Source: Leptotrichia sp. OH3620_COT-345 (GTDB taxonomy: Bacteria > Fusobacteriota > Fusobacteriia > Fusobacteriales > Leptotrichiaceae). From it: a stretch of 39,184 nucleotides of DNA. The notes beneath the pieces were generated by a model that worked only from the letters and a program-made list of their open reading frames with translations, did no database searches and was not told the DNA's origin. Below are positions 27,647 through 35,914 of the stretch, piece after piece (position 1 is the stretch's first letter; each line of letters begins with the position of its first letter). Position numbers and translations under genes: made by a program. The stretch lies in the NCBI RefSeq assembly GCF_003932895.1, contig NZ_RQYW01000019.1, forward strand, positions 1 to 39,184, written 5' to 3'.

Positions 27647-28266
27647 ATGGATTTAAAAAAATTAATAGAAGAAAGAGAGAAATATTTAAAAGAACAAGAA
27701 GAAAAAAAATACTTGAATATAAAAATAGAAAGATACTCTGAACCTTTTAAGTTAAGAAAACCTACAGCAGAAGAATTTTTAGATTTATGTGCTAAAAAAC
27801 TAGGTATTAAAGACTTTAACAAAAAAGAAATAAATCAAAAGTTAATGGAAAATCCTGAAAGATTGTTAAAAGACATGAGTAACTTTATTTTTACCTTCTT
27901 TATAGAACCTAATTTTGAGGAAAATTCAGCCGAGTTAATGGCAGAATTAAATGTAGAAAGCAGAGGAGAAATAATAAGAGAATTTTTTGAATTACATGAA
28001 ATAGCCAATATTTTTAAGCAGTTAGTTGAAGAAACCGCAAAAGATTTTGAAAAAGGTAAGAATGAAAAAGTAGAAAAAATAAAAAAAAAATAAAAGAAAA
28101 TAAAGATTCTGTTTTAAATGCAATAATATACTATATGCAAAAAGGTTGGACTCCAGCAGATTTTAAAAATGTAAATAATGAACTCTGGGAATATTATATT
28201 GCTGTAGCAGAATTGGAAAGTGAAAAAAAGAAAAGTATAACTCTTGAAGAATTCTTGAGTTTGTAA
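27647..28266 (+). CDS. Tail assembly chaperone with -1 frameshift extension (XkdN/G-GT type)
   Basis: The zero-frame product (27647-28093, 148 aa) is XkdN-like: YSEPFKLRKPTAEEFLDLCAKKLG then ELHEIANIFKQLVEETAK. It ends with AAA AAA AAA TAA inside a run of ten A (28081-28090). A -1 slip on that run opens a second frame to 28266 (KENKDSVLNAIIYYMQKGWTPADF...LEEFLSL) with no start of its own. This is the classic G/GT chaperone arrangement between tube and tape-measure genes. Start ATG 27647 has AAAGGG upstream. The efficiency of frameshifting is not known. Confidence 0.88.
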
Positions 28267-28268
28267 GA

Positions 28269-28299
28269 GGTTCAAACAGAGTTTTGAGCCTTTTCTTTT
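28269..28299 (+). terminator. Terminator-like hairpin before the tape-measure SD
   Basis: Stem GGTTCAAA/TTTGAGCC (28269-28276 with 28283-28290, one G-U), then TTTTCTTTT. The SD AGGAGG follows directly at 28300-28305. Confidence 0.75.
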
Positions 28300-28309
28300 A
28301 GGAGGAAAA

Positions 28310-30712
28310 ATGGCTAATGAGCAATATATGGCAATGCAAATTCAAGTTGAATTGCGGGAAGCGATTTCAAGTTTATCGCATCTTTCAAATGAAATGAAAA
28401 ACTTGAGCTTTACAGTTAATGATAGTGAGGAAAAAAATAAAAAGTTTGATGATAGTTTTAAAAATGCAACTGAAACATTAGAAAAAGCAGGAAAAACCAT
28501 AAAAAGGACAAAAACTTCCCTTGATGAATTTCAGAAGGAAACAAATAAATCTGGAAAGAGTGCTGATAAAACAGGTAAAGAATTTAAAGAAATGGGGGAA
28601 GAAGCTAATAAATCGGGAAAAAAAGGTAAAAAAGGAATAAAAGAACTATCCGATGAAGCAGGTAATGCGAGTAAAAATGTTTCCTTTTTTAAGGATATTT
28701 TTAAAGCTAATTTAGCAATGGGAGCAATAAAAACAGTTGGAAAAGCTATTTGGAATTTTGGAAAAAATGCTGTTAATGTTACTAAAAATTTCCAAAGTAG
28801 CATGAATGAAGTTTATACACTGCTTCCTAACATAACACAGCCACAAATGCAAAAAATGAAAGATGATATTTTAGATCTTTCAAATAAATTTGGAGTTCTG
28901 CCTGAGAAAACAGTTCCCGCTTTATATCAAGCTTTATCAGCAGGAGTGCCGAAAGATAATGTAATGTCCTTTTTAGAAACTGCACAAAAAGGAGCAACAG
29001 CAGGAGTTGCAGATATAGAAACTTCGGTTGACGGTTTATCCTCAATTGTAAATGCTTGGGGGGAGAAAAATATAAATGCGGCTCAAGCAAGCGATTTAAT
29101 GTTTACTGCAGTAAAACAAGGTAAAACAACATTTAAAGAAATTGCATCCGGAATTAGTAAAGTTGGACCTTTAGCCGCAAGTTTAGGAGTGCAATTTGGG
29201 GATGTTTCTGCAGCATTAGCCAGTATGACTTCAAAGGGTACTCCAACAGAAGTGGCAATGACACAATTAAAAGCAGCATTTTCGGAGTTATCTCAGGGGA
29301 CATCTAAAGTTTCTAAAGAATTTAAAGCGGCATCCGGAAAATCTTTTAAGGAGTTTATTGCATCCGGTGGAAATTTGCAGGGTGCTTTAAAAATATTAGA
29401 AGAGCGTTCTAAAAAAACCGGGAAAGGTATAAATGAACTTTTTGGAAGTGCTGAAGCGGCACAGGTAGCATTATCCCTTACGGGAGAAGGAGCTAAAAAA
29501 TTTGCCGATGATATAGAAGCTATGAAAAATGCCACAGGAGCAACTGACACAGCATTTGAAACAATGAATAAAGGAATTGAAGCAACTTGGAACAAGTTAA
29601 ATACTAATTTTACAACAAGGCTTATAAAGTTGGGAGATGCAATGGCTCCTACTATTGAAAAAATAGGAAATATAATATTAGGAATTTTCCCTTATATTGA
29701 CCAACTGGGAGCCTCTTTTAATAGTCCTATGTTTCTTGAATTTAACAAGCTTATGATAGAAATAGGGAAAATTATAAGTGCTACTTTAGTGCCTACATTA
29801 ATACAACTTGTAGGCATTGTAGGCGGAGTTTTAATGAATATTTTCCAAAATTTTATGGCACATGGTGATCAATTTAAAACGATTTTTGAAGGATTATCTA
29901 ATGTTATTGTTGTATTCGGTGGAATTTTTTCTTCTGTTTTTCAAGTTTTAGGCGGAATAGTAAATAATCTTGTAAGTATTTTTTTCGGTTTTTTTACCGG
30001 ATTTATGAAGGCTGCAGGACTTACTGGAAATTCTGGAAAGAAATTATCCACAACTTTATCTTCTGCCTTTATGACAATTGCAAACATAATAACCAGCGTT
30101 TATAATTTTGTAAGACCTATTTTAAACTTTATTGCACAGTTGTTAGGCTGGGTTGTAGGAACACAAGTTAAAGCATTATTAGACCTGTTTAATTTATTAG
30201 GAAATGCTATAAATAAAGTAGGCGGATTTTTTAAAAAAATATTTAATAAGAAGGATGCTGAAGAAAGTAAGGAATCTCTTCAAGATGTTAATAAAGAACT
30301 TAAGGAATTAGGAAAAACTGCTGAAAAAGGTGCTACAGCACAAGTGGAAATAAATAAAAAAGAAAACATAGAAACAACGATTGATTATAAACAAGGAGAA
30401 ATACCAGCACCTTCTACAAATATGCCGGCAGAAATAAAATTTGACTCAAAAAACCTTTCTGCAGATATTGAAAAAATAGGAGGAGCTATACAAAATAATC
30501 CTCAAGATGCAACAAGAAATAATGTTTTAAATGATTTAAAAACTGAGTTAGTTTCAGTAAAAACTGAAATTATTGCAATGAAAAATTTTCTTGGACAGAA
30601 ATTAGATAATGTGTCAAGTTCTATTAAAAATAGGAATTTAATTTTAAACGTACATGGATTAACTGCAGATGAAGTAGTAAATAAAATAAGAGCATCTCTT
30701 GAGAAAGGATAA
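28310..30712 (+). CDS. Tail tape-measure protein
   Basis: 800 aa. About 15-110 is coiled-coil, about 135-300 is a PhageMin_Tail (TP901)-type core (NFQSSMNEVYTLLPNI, ALSAGVPKDNVMSFLETAQKGATAGVADIETSVDGLSSIVNAWG, ASDLMFTAVKQGKTTFKEIASGISKVGPLAASLG). Hydrophobic stretches at about 480-620 (ATLVPTLIQLVGIVGGVLMNIF, VIVVFGGIFSSVFQVLGGIVNNLVSIFFGFF) can insert into the host inner membrane during DNA entry. Length fixes tail length, and 800 residues suggest a tail of roughly 120 nm (rule-of-thumb inference). Preceded by a terminator hairpin and SD AGGAGG. Confidence 0.93.
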   Translation: MANEQYMAMQIQVELREAISSLSHLSNEMKNLSFTVNDSEEKNKKFDDSFKNATETLEKAGKTIKRTKTSLDEFQKETNKSGKSADKTGKEFKEMGEEANKSGKKGKKGIKELSDEAGNASKNVSFFKDIFKANLAMGAIKTVGKAIWNFGKNAVNVTKNFQSSMNEVYTLLPNITQPQMQKMKDDILDLSNKFGVLPEKTVPALYQALSAGVPKDNVMSFLETAQKGATAGVADIETSVDGLSSIVNAWGEKNINAAQASDLMFTAVKQGKTTFKEIASGISKVGPLAASLGVQFGDVSAALASMTSKGTPTEVAMTQLKAAFSELSQGTSKVSKEFKAASGKSFKEFIASGGNLQGALKILEERSKKTGKGINELFGSAEAAQVALSLTGEGAKKFADDIEAMKNATGATDTAFETMNKGIEATWNKLNTNFTTRLIKLGDAMAPTIEKIGNIILGIFPYIDQLGASFNSPMFLEFNKLMIEIGKIISATLVPTLIQLVGIVGGVLMNIFQNFMAHGDQFKTIFEGLSNVIVVFGGIFSSVFQVLGGIVNNLVSIFFGFFTGFMKAAGLTGNSGKKLSTTLSSAFMTIANIITSVYNFVRPILNFIAQLLGWVVGTQVKALLDLFNLLGNAINKVGGFFKKIFNKKDAEESKESLQDVNKELKELGKTAEKGATAQVEINKKENIETTIDYKQGEIPAPSTNMPAEIKFDSKNLSADIEKIGGAIQNNPQDATRNNVLNDLKTELVSVKTEIIAMKNFLGQKLDNVSSSIKNRNLILNVHGLTADEVVNKIRASLEKG

Positions 30713-30714
30713 AT

Positions 30715-31395
30715 ATGTTTAATTTAGATTATAAAATATTCATAAAATTTGATGAAGCTATTGATTATAGCAATTTAAAATTTTTAGGAAGTAACAGTTT
30801 TAATACTGTAGATTTTTTATCAAAAAAAATGGGGGATGTAAAATTTTTGGAAAAAGCAAAAGAAATAATGAATAATAAATTTGGTGATGCTATGTCGTCA
30901 AAATTGTTCGCTCAGGCGAATAATTATCTTCAAAACTTAAAAGAGTATTATTTATTTCCTGTTTCGCCCTCAGAGCTAAAATTTAAAGGAATAGGAAAAT
31001 GGGAAAAAATAGAAACTGTAAATGGAATTTTAAAATTAAAAAGTAAAAATGACCTGCAGGCAATTTCTTTTCAATCTTTTATTCCTGAGCAAAAATATAA
31101 TTTTGCATCACACCATTTGTTGGATCCTTTTACAACTTTTATTCTGTTTAAAAGTTTGGAAGTTAGTGATAAACCTGTCCGATTTATTCTTATCGGAAAA
31201 TTCGGAAAAAGCACATTGACAAGTTTAGTAAATCCTGTAGACTTAAATTTTTTAGCGACAGTAAATCGATTTGAAGCAGACTTTGACAATACCGGAACAT
31301 TAAATTTTGATATAGAATTTGAAGAATTTCAAGAATTTGAAGATATAAAAGAAGAGCAAAATTTAAAAGAAAAATTATACTATAAGGTGGAATAA
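30715..31395 (+). CDS. Tail/baseplate hub-associated protein (XkdP-like, no LysM)
   Basis: 226 aa. The central FPVSPSELKFKGIGKWEKIETVNG and LQAISFQSFIPEQKYNF... match the XkdP-type gp53-like fold in which a strand-rich domain recognises the tube end. The usual C-terminal LysM peptidoglycan-binding repeat is not seen. ATG 30715 is 2 bp after the tape-measure stop and has the SD AAAGGA. It should sit at the tail tip between tape measure and hub. Confidence 0.75.
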   Translation: MFNLDYKIFIKFDEAIDYSNLKFLGSNSFNTVDFLSKKMGDVKFLEKAKEIMNNKFGDAMSSKLFAQANNYLQNLKEYYLFPVSPSELKFKGIGKWEKIETVNGILKLKSKNDLQAISFQSFIPEQKYNFASHHLLDPFTTFILFKSLEVSDKPVRFILIGKFGKSTLTSLVNPVDLNFLATVNRFEADFDNTGTLNFDIEFEEFQEFEDIKEEQNLKEKLYYKVE

Positions 31396-32526
31396 ATGAG
31401 AGTAATAATAACAAATCCGGAACAGAAAAGATATGATGTTTCAAGTTTAGTTAAGGATAATATTCAATTAAGTAGTAATATAGACAATATAGCAGCTCAA
31501 ATGGATTTTGAACTTGCTTATAATTACAGGGAAAAACTTCCGTTTTCTCCTGTTGATTTAGATGATGGAGCTTGTTCCATTGAACTATATGATGATTTGG
31601 AAACTAATATTTTCCAAGGCATCATTCCAAAAGTTCAGATAAGTAAAGATTCTCCGAAATTTACTGCTTATGATCCCGGCTTTTATATTTCCCGAATAGC
31701 TGATATATTTCAGTTTAATAATATTACAGCTGATAAATGTATCCAAAACATGCTAAATGAATTTAAAATGCCAGTTGGAAATATTGAAAACAGCACTGTT
31801 AAAATTGATGAATATTTTTACAAAGAAACCATTGCTGAAATTATAAAAAAAATCATTGAAATAATCAAAGAAGAATCAGGAGAAAATTTTTATTTCTATT
31901 TCAAAGAAAATAAATTTCACTTTTGCAAAAGAAATAAAGACAAGTATGAAGATGGCAATATTACCCCGAAAAGGTATAGCATTTTAATCAATAAAAAATA
32001 TATCGATATTTTTAAATTTATAAAAGACGCTTCTTATTCAGTTTCGTTCGAAAATATGAAAAACAGCATTATTGTCGTTGATGGAGATGACAAAAAAATG
32101 AATAAAACAGATCTGGCCAAAGATGAAGAAAACATAAAAAAATATGGATTATTACAATATATAGTAAAACAGGAAAAAAATGACCAGAAAGCATCTTCTA
32201 AAAAAAATAAAAACGAAAGTAAAAAACAAAAAAAGAAATCTAAAAAAGAAAAATCTGAAAAGAAGAAAAAAGAGAAAAAGCAGATAAAAGCTATTAATTT
32301 ATTAGAAGAAAAAAATAAATTAGATAAAACTTTTACTTTAGCCGTTCCCGGCATTCCTATTTTAAGAGCCGGAGATTTGGTAAAAATAGAAAAAAATCAA
32401 ACAGGAATACAAGGTATATTTGAAGTAAAAAGTGTAAATCATGCTTTTTCAAGGAAATATACCTTATATGATACAAATATATATTTTATGAGTTTAACAT
32501 TAGATTTAATTGAAAGGATTGATTAA
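31396..32526 (+). CDS. Baseplate hub protein (XkdQ / gpD-like)
   Basis: 376 aa. The order of strands in IQLSSNIDNIAAQMDFELAYNY, DGACSIELYDDLETNIFQGIIPKV, FTAYDPGFYISRIADIFQFNNITADKCIQNMLNEF is typical for XkdQ-like hub proteins. A long Lys/Glu-rich low-complexity segment (about 255-295; SSKKNKNESKKQKKKSKKEKSEKKKKEKK) interrupts the second half, which is unusual. A C-terminal AGDLVKIEKNQTGIQGIFEVKSVNHAFSRKYTLYDTNIYF ends the fold. It forms the central ring that anchors the spike. Confidence 0.82.
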   Translation: MRVIITNPEQKRYDVSSLVKDNIQLSSNIDNIAAQMDFELAYNYREKLPFSPVDLDDGACSIELYDDLETNIFQGIIPKVQISKDSPKFTAYDPGFYISRIADIFQFNNITADKCIQNMLNEFKMPVGNIENSTVKIDEYFYKETIAEIIKKIIEIIKEESGENFYFYFKENKFHFCKRNKDKYEDGNITPKRYSILINKKYIDIFKFIKDASYSVSFENMKNSIIVVDGDDKKMNKTDLAKDEENIKKYGLLQYIVKQEKNDQKASSKKNKNESKKQKKKSKKEKSEKKKKEKKQIKAINLLEEKNKLDKTFTLAVPGIPILRAGDLVKIEKNQTGIQGIFEVKSVNHAFSRKYTLYDTNIYFMSLTLDLIERID

Positions 32527-32527
32527 T

Positions 32528-33004
32528 ATGGAAGAAAAAGAAAATATAAACGATGTAAAACACGAAGAACCTGACAAATCCTATAATGCTTTAGCACAGG
32601 TATTGCAGGAGAAATTTAAAAATCCCGACTGGAATGGACCGTTTTTAGGAACGGTCATTGAAGCTCCACCAAATTTAAGAGTGAAAATTGATGAAAAAAT
32701 AATACTAAATAAAGACAAAATAATAGTAGCATGGGAAAAAGTTAAAGGATATAATCGAGAATTTGAAGAAAAAGGAAATATAAAAATAGAAATAGAAGAA
32801 ATTAATATAAGTGACAATTCAAATCAAGATAGTGGAGGTAATATACATAAAAAAATAGTCGCTTCCGGAAAACTTTCAGGAACGTACAAAGCTGAAGGCA
32901 ATAATAAGTGGACGGATGAGCTTAAAATTGGAGATGAAGTGATTTTGAATGAATTTAAAAATCAAAAAAAATTCTATTTAGTGGATAAGGCTTATCAATA
33001 TTAA
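32528..33004 (+). CDS. XkdR-like baseplate protein (DUF2577)
   Basis: 158 aa. YNALAQVLQEKFKNPDWNGPFLGTVIEAPPNLRVKIDEKIILNKDKIIVAWEK matches DUF2577/XkdR: an N-terminal helix, then G.V...P.L...I.....L....L. The C-terminal LKIGDEVILNEFKNQKKFYLVDKAYQY is the family's closing OB-like strand set. Start ATG 32528 overlaps nothing and has AAAGGA upstream. Probably a spike or hub accessory. Its end abuts leader C. Confidence 0.82.
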   Translation: MEEKENINDVKHEEPDKSYNALAQVLQEKFKNPDWNGPFLGTVIEAPPNLRVKIDEKIILNKDKIIVAWEKVKGYNREFEEKGNIKIEIEEINISDNSNQDSGGNIHKKIVASGKLSGTYKAEGNNKWTDELKIGDEVILNEFKNQKKFYLVDKAYQY

Positions 33005-33014
33005 AAAAATATGC

Positions 33015-33077
33015 TATAATAACATAAAAGTAAGAGACCGAGAGTCCAGTTATGCGAAAGCGAGCTGGACTCTTTTT
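33015..33077 (+). promoter_or_regulatory. Late leader C: promoter -10, conserved 5' block and intrinsic terminator
   Basis: TATAAT 33015-33020 (weak -35 TTATCA, 17 bp upstream); block AGAGACCGAGAGTCC at 33033-33047; stem AGTCCAGTTATGC/GCGAGCTGGACT with GAAA loop (33043-33055 with 33060-33071), then CTTTTT. Palindrome copy 3 and the SD GGAGGTG follow. Confidence 0.85.
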
Positions 33078-33078
33078 A

Positions 33079-33100
33079 TTTGTCAGTCATGACTGACAAA
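33079..33100. repeat. Dispersed palindrome, copy 3
   Basis: Perfect inverted arms TTTGTCAGTCA and TGACTGACAAA, followed by the SD CTGGAGGTG of the gene at 33115. Confidence 0.87.
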
Positions 33101-33114
33101 CTGGAGGTGATTTA

Positions 33115-33597
33115 ATGAGTCTACCCAACTCTATGTTAAGTAACATGAAAGTTTATGGCGAAAACAAAAACATAGAGGCAGAAGAAGAAAAACCGAGATT
33201 TGAATTAAAATGGGATTTTAAAAAAAATGATTTTTTATATGATGAAAAAGGCTCTCCTGTATTACTAAAAACAAAAAAAGAGATTGTAAAACAATGGATA
33301 ATTAAGTGCCTTATAGTAACTAAAAACGCTTGGAGAATTTATTATAAAGACAAATCTACGTTTGGAGTCGGTATTCAAAAATATAAAGGAAGAAATCCTT
33401 TGACAGAAGAATTTTTAATATCTGAAATTAAAAGAGAAATAATTGAAGCTCTTCGAGAACATAAATATATAAAATCTATAGAAAATTATTATTCTATTTT
33501 TGAACAGGATAAATTAAATTTTGAATTTGATGTAGTCCTCAACTCTGCAGAAAAAGAAATTCTAAAGATAGATGAGGTGTTTGAATTTGGTAACTAG
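33115..33597 (+). CDS. XkdS-like baseplate wedge protein (DUF2634/gp25-like)
   Basis: 160 aa. LKWDFKKNDFLYDEKGSPVLLKTKKEIVKQWIIKCLIVTKNAWRIY then GRNPLTEEFLISEIKREIIEALREHKYIKSIENYYS follows the DUF2634 pattern (D........G......G.EA..QWI...L.T.R..Y..Y, then E..R.I.EAL..) used by XkdS, the PBSX counterpart of gp25. It joins the wedge to the hub. First gene after leader C and palindrome copy 3. Confidence 0.88.
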   Translation: MSLPNSMLSNMKVYGENKNIEAEEEKPRFELKWDFKKNDFLYDEKGSPVLLKTKKEIVKQWIIKCLIVTKNAWRIYYKDKSTFGVGIQKYKGRNPLTEEFLISEIKREIIEALREHKYIKSIENYYSIFEQDKLNFEFDVVLNSAEKEILKIDEVFEFGN

Positions 33598-34675
33598 AGA
33601 AGAAATAGAAATAAAAAAAGATGAAATAAATCAACTTACTGACCAAATTTTTAAAGAAACAATGCAAAATTTTGAAAACTCAGTCGGTAGTTTTCCACGA
33701 GAAATAGTTCGAGCTTTTATAACTGAATTATTGATTCAAAATAATTTATATGACGAATTATCTAAAAAACATCACGCTGAAACAGCAAAAGGGATTGATT
33801 TAGATAAAATTTGCGAAGAAGATTATATTTTTAGATTTCCAGCAGTGGCAGCAACAGGAACAGTAAAAATTTATGGAATACCGGGAGCTATAATTCAAAA
33901 AGGATATCAAGTAGCTTCAAATAAGAATTTATATGAGATACAAGAAACAAAAGAAATTCCTTCTAATGGAGCTATTGGAAATACAACTGTTTTAGTAAAA
34001 GCTGTTGAAGCAGGAAGCTCTGGAAATGTTTCAATCGGAGAAATAAACTCTTTTGCTGTGTCATATCAAGGACTTGAAAGAGTTGAAAATGAAATAGCTG
34101 TTACTAATGGAAAAGATATAGAAACAGATGAGGAATTATATATACGGAGAAAAAAAATTTTATCTAGAATTTGTGCGAACTATAATGCAACAATGATAGA
34201 AAAGATGTTATTAGAAAACTTTGACATATTGAAAAAAATTAAGATTGTCCCTCGCTGGAACGGCAAAGGAACACTTAAAATAGTAGTAACAGGAAAAGAA
34301 AACAATATAATCGAAACTGCAGATCTGAATAAAATAAAATTATTTTTAGATAATGAAATTATAACAGATGCAGAATTTACAGTGAATTCGGTAAGAGATA
34401 AAAAAATAAACATAACTCTTGAAGCAATTTTAAATCGAGAATATGACGAAGAAAGTGCTATCAATCTAACAAAAAAAATATTAAATGAAGCATTTTTGAA
34501 AGGATTATTTGAAGAAAACAGAATTTACTATGCTGAAGTAATTGAAAAATTACTTGAAGTAAAAGCTTTCAAGAAAATTTCAAATATAGATATAAACAAC
34601 ACAAAAGAAGATATTATATTAACAGACGAAGATCTTGTAAGTATCGGAACTGTTACTATAAAATCTTTAGATTAG
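33587..34675 (+). CDS. Baseplate J-like protein (XkdT)
   Basis: 362 aa. FRFPAVAATGTVKIYGIPGAIIQKGYQVASNKNLYEIQE and AGSSGNVSIGEINSFAV are the baseplate J (PF04865) core. A later TDEELYIRRKKILSRICANYNATMIEKMLLENF matches the ETDEELR.R family signature. Start TTG 33587 is preferred because GAGGTG lies 7 nt upstream; an in-frame ATG at 33572 overlaps that SD. It overlaps the previous gene by 11 bp. It forms the wedge that triggers sheath contraction. Confidence 0.93.
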   Translation: MVTREEIEIKKDEINQLTDQIFKETMQNFENSVGSFPREIVRAFITELLIQNNLYDELSKKHHAETAKGIDLDKICEEDYIFRFPAVAATGTVKIYGIPGAIIQKGYQVASNKNLYEIQETKEIPSNGAIGNTTVLVKAVEAGSSGNVSIGEINSFAVSYQGLERVENEIAVTNGKDIETDEELYIRRKKILSRICANYNATMIEKMLLENFDILKKIKIVPRWNGKGTLKIVVTGKENNIIETADLNKIKLFLDNEIITDAEFTVNSVRDKKINITLEAILNREYDEESAINLTKKILNEAFLKGLFEENRIYYAEVIEKLLEVKAFKKISNIDINNTKEDIILTDEDLVSIGTVTIKSLD

Positions 34676-34683
34676 GAGGAAAA

Positions 34684-35070
34684 ATGAGCGGATTTACTTT
34701 ATCTGCAAAATCTCAAATTTTAAATAATATGTTAGCTGGAAAAACATATTATGCAGGACTATTAACAAGTTTTTCTACGTTGCCGTCCGGAGTAGAAAAT
34801 GCAGTTGAACTTGTTGCTGCATCATATAGTCGTAGAGCTATAAATTTCAGTACAACTTCATCAAACGAAACAAGCAACACAGCTTCTGTTAAATTTCCTG
34901 AAGCGAGAGAAGACTGGGGAAGAGTCGTAGGAATCGGAATATACGATTCCCTAAGCGGAGGGAATTTAATAAATTATGCTTTGTTTGATGCAAGGGATGA
35001 AGTCATTATTCATGCTCTAATGCAATATGAAATAGCAAAGAATTTCTACGTCATAGGATTAAGAAATTAA
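34684..35070 (+). CDS. Small phage tail/baseplate fibre-type protein (128 aa)
   Basis: LSAKSQILNNMLAGKTYYAGLLTSFSTLP, VELVAASYSRRAINFSTT and FPEAREDWGRVVGIGIYDSLSGGNLINYALFD form the recurring phage tail pattern (L......L..l.....yYvGL.t....g..Ela...Y.R..i.F......n...v.FP.a..dWg.v...gi.Da.sGg). Such proteins appear next to gpI/XkdU in many contractile phages, perhaps as fibre attachment. Overlaps the next gene at TAATG. Confidence 0.8.
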   Translation: MSGFTLSAKSQILNNMLAGKTYYAGLLTSFSTLPSGVENAVELVAASYSRRAINFSTTSSNETSNTASVKFPEAREDWGRVVGIGIYDSLSGGNLINYALFDARDEVIIHALMQYEIAKNFYVIGLRN

Positions 35071-35879
35071 TGCAAAAAAATGTTCATCAAAAATCCGGGC
35101 ATTATATTAAAGAAAATTTTAGAACTTCGGAATTATTTGATTTTTATGTAAGAGATTTTGTAAATGACGGACGTTCCGAAGACTACAGCTTAATAAAAAT
35201 TAATGCTAAACAAGCTAATTTTGTGAAGCATGTAAATAAATTAAGAGAATTAAAGGCAGTTAATCTATTGCAGTTCAAAGTAAAAGATTTTGCCTTTTAC
35301 AATATAGACGAGGATTATGTAAAATTCACTCAAAAAATTACAGAAAAAACGTTTCCTTTTGCTTTAGGATTAGACAAGGATTATTCTTTAATTTTATACA
35401 ACATTGCGAGAAATGATTATTACAATAGTATGCTTAAATCTCTTCCAGGAATATTTCAGTCGGCAAAATTAATTCAAAGTATTTTTCGTTTTGCTGATGA
35501 AGAATTGAAAAAACTTGAATTTTCAATAGATAATGCAATCAAAAACAGAAGATTTTTAACAGCAAGATCTGAAATTTTAGAAAAGTTTGAAGAGGATTAT
35601 GGACTGATTTCAAGCAAAAATCTTTCTACAATTTTTCGATTAAATAGAATAATTGCTAAAAGAATGCTTTCAAAATCAGCAAAATTAAATGATATAAAAG
35701 AAACTATGAAACTATATTTTATACATAACGAAAATACTACTATTGAAAATGATAAAGACAATTTTCAGTATATTATAAATTTTAAATCAAACAGAATAGA
35801 TAGAGAATATCTAGATTACTGGCTTGATTTGATTTATGAAGTTATTCCTGCATGGTATGAAATAAAAATTATATATTAG
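35070..35879 (+). CDS. XkdU/gpI-like tail protein (DUF2313-like)
   Basis: 269 aa. LKSLPGIFQSAKLIQSIFRFADEELKKLEFSIDNAIKNRRFLTARSEILEKFEEDYGL resembles XkdU/gpI: Y..LP..........I......E...L...........F..TA....L...E...GI. An extra N-terminal domain of about 120 residues is longer than in typical XkdU proteins. The C-terminus (RIDREYLDYWLDLIYEVIPAWYEIKIIY) has the family end (PA...). Links the baseplate to the fibre gene. ATG overlaps the previous stop. Confidence 0.8.
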   Translation: MQKNVHQKSGHYIKENFRTSELFDFYVRDFVNDGRSEDYSLIKINAKQANFVKHVNKLRELKAVNLLQFKVKDFAFYNIDEDYVKFTQKITEKTFPFALGLDKDYSLILYNIARNDYYNSMLKSLPGIFQSAKLIQSIFRFADEELKKLEFSIDNAIKNRRFLTARSEILEKFEEDYGLISSKNLSTIFRLNRIIAKRMLSKSAKLNDIKETMKLYFIHNENTTIENDKDNFQYIINFKSNRIDREYLDYWLDLIYEVIPAWYEIKIIY

Positions 35880-35901
35880 TTTGTCAGTCACGACTGACAA
35901 A
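35880..35901. repeat. Dispersed palindrome, copy 4
   Basis: Arms TTTGTCAGTC and GACTGACAAA with AC centre, directly after the XkdU stop; followed by CGGAAAGGA, the SD of the tail fibre. Confidence 0.86.
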
Positions 35902-35914
35902 CGGAAAGGAAAAA

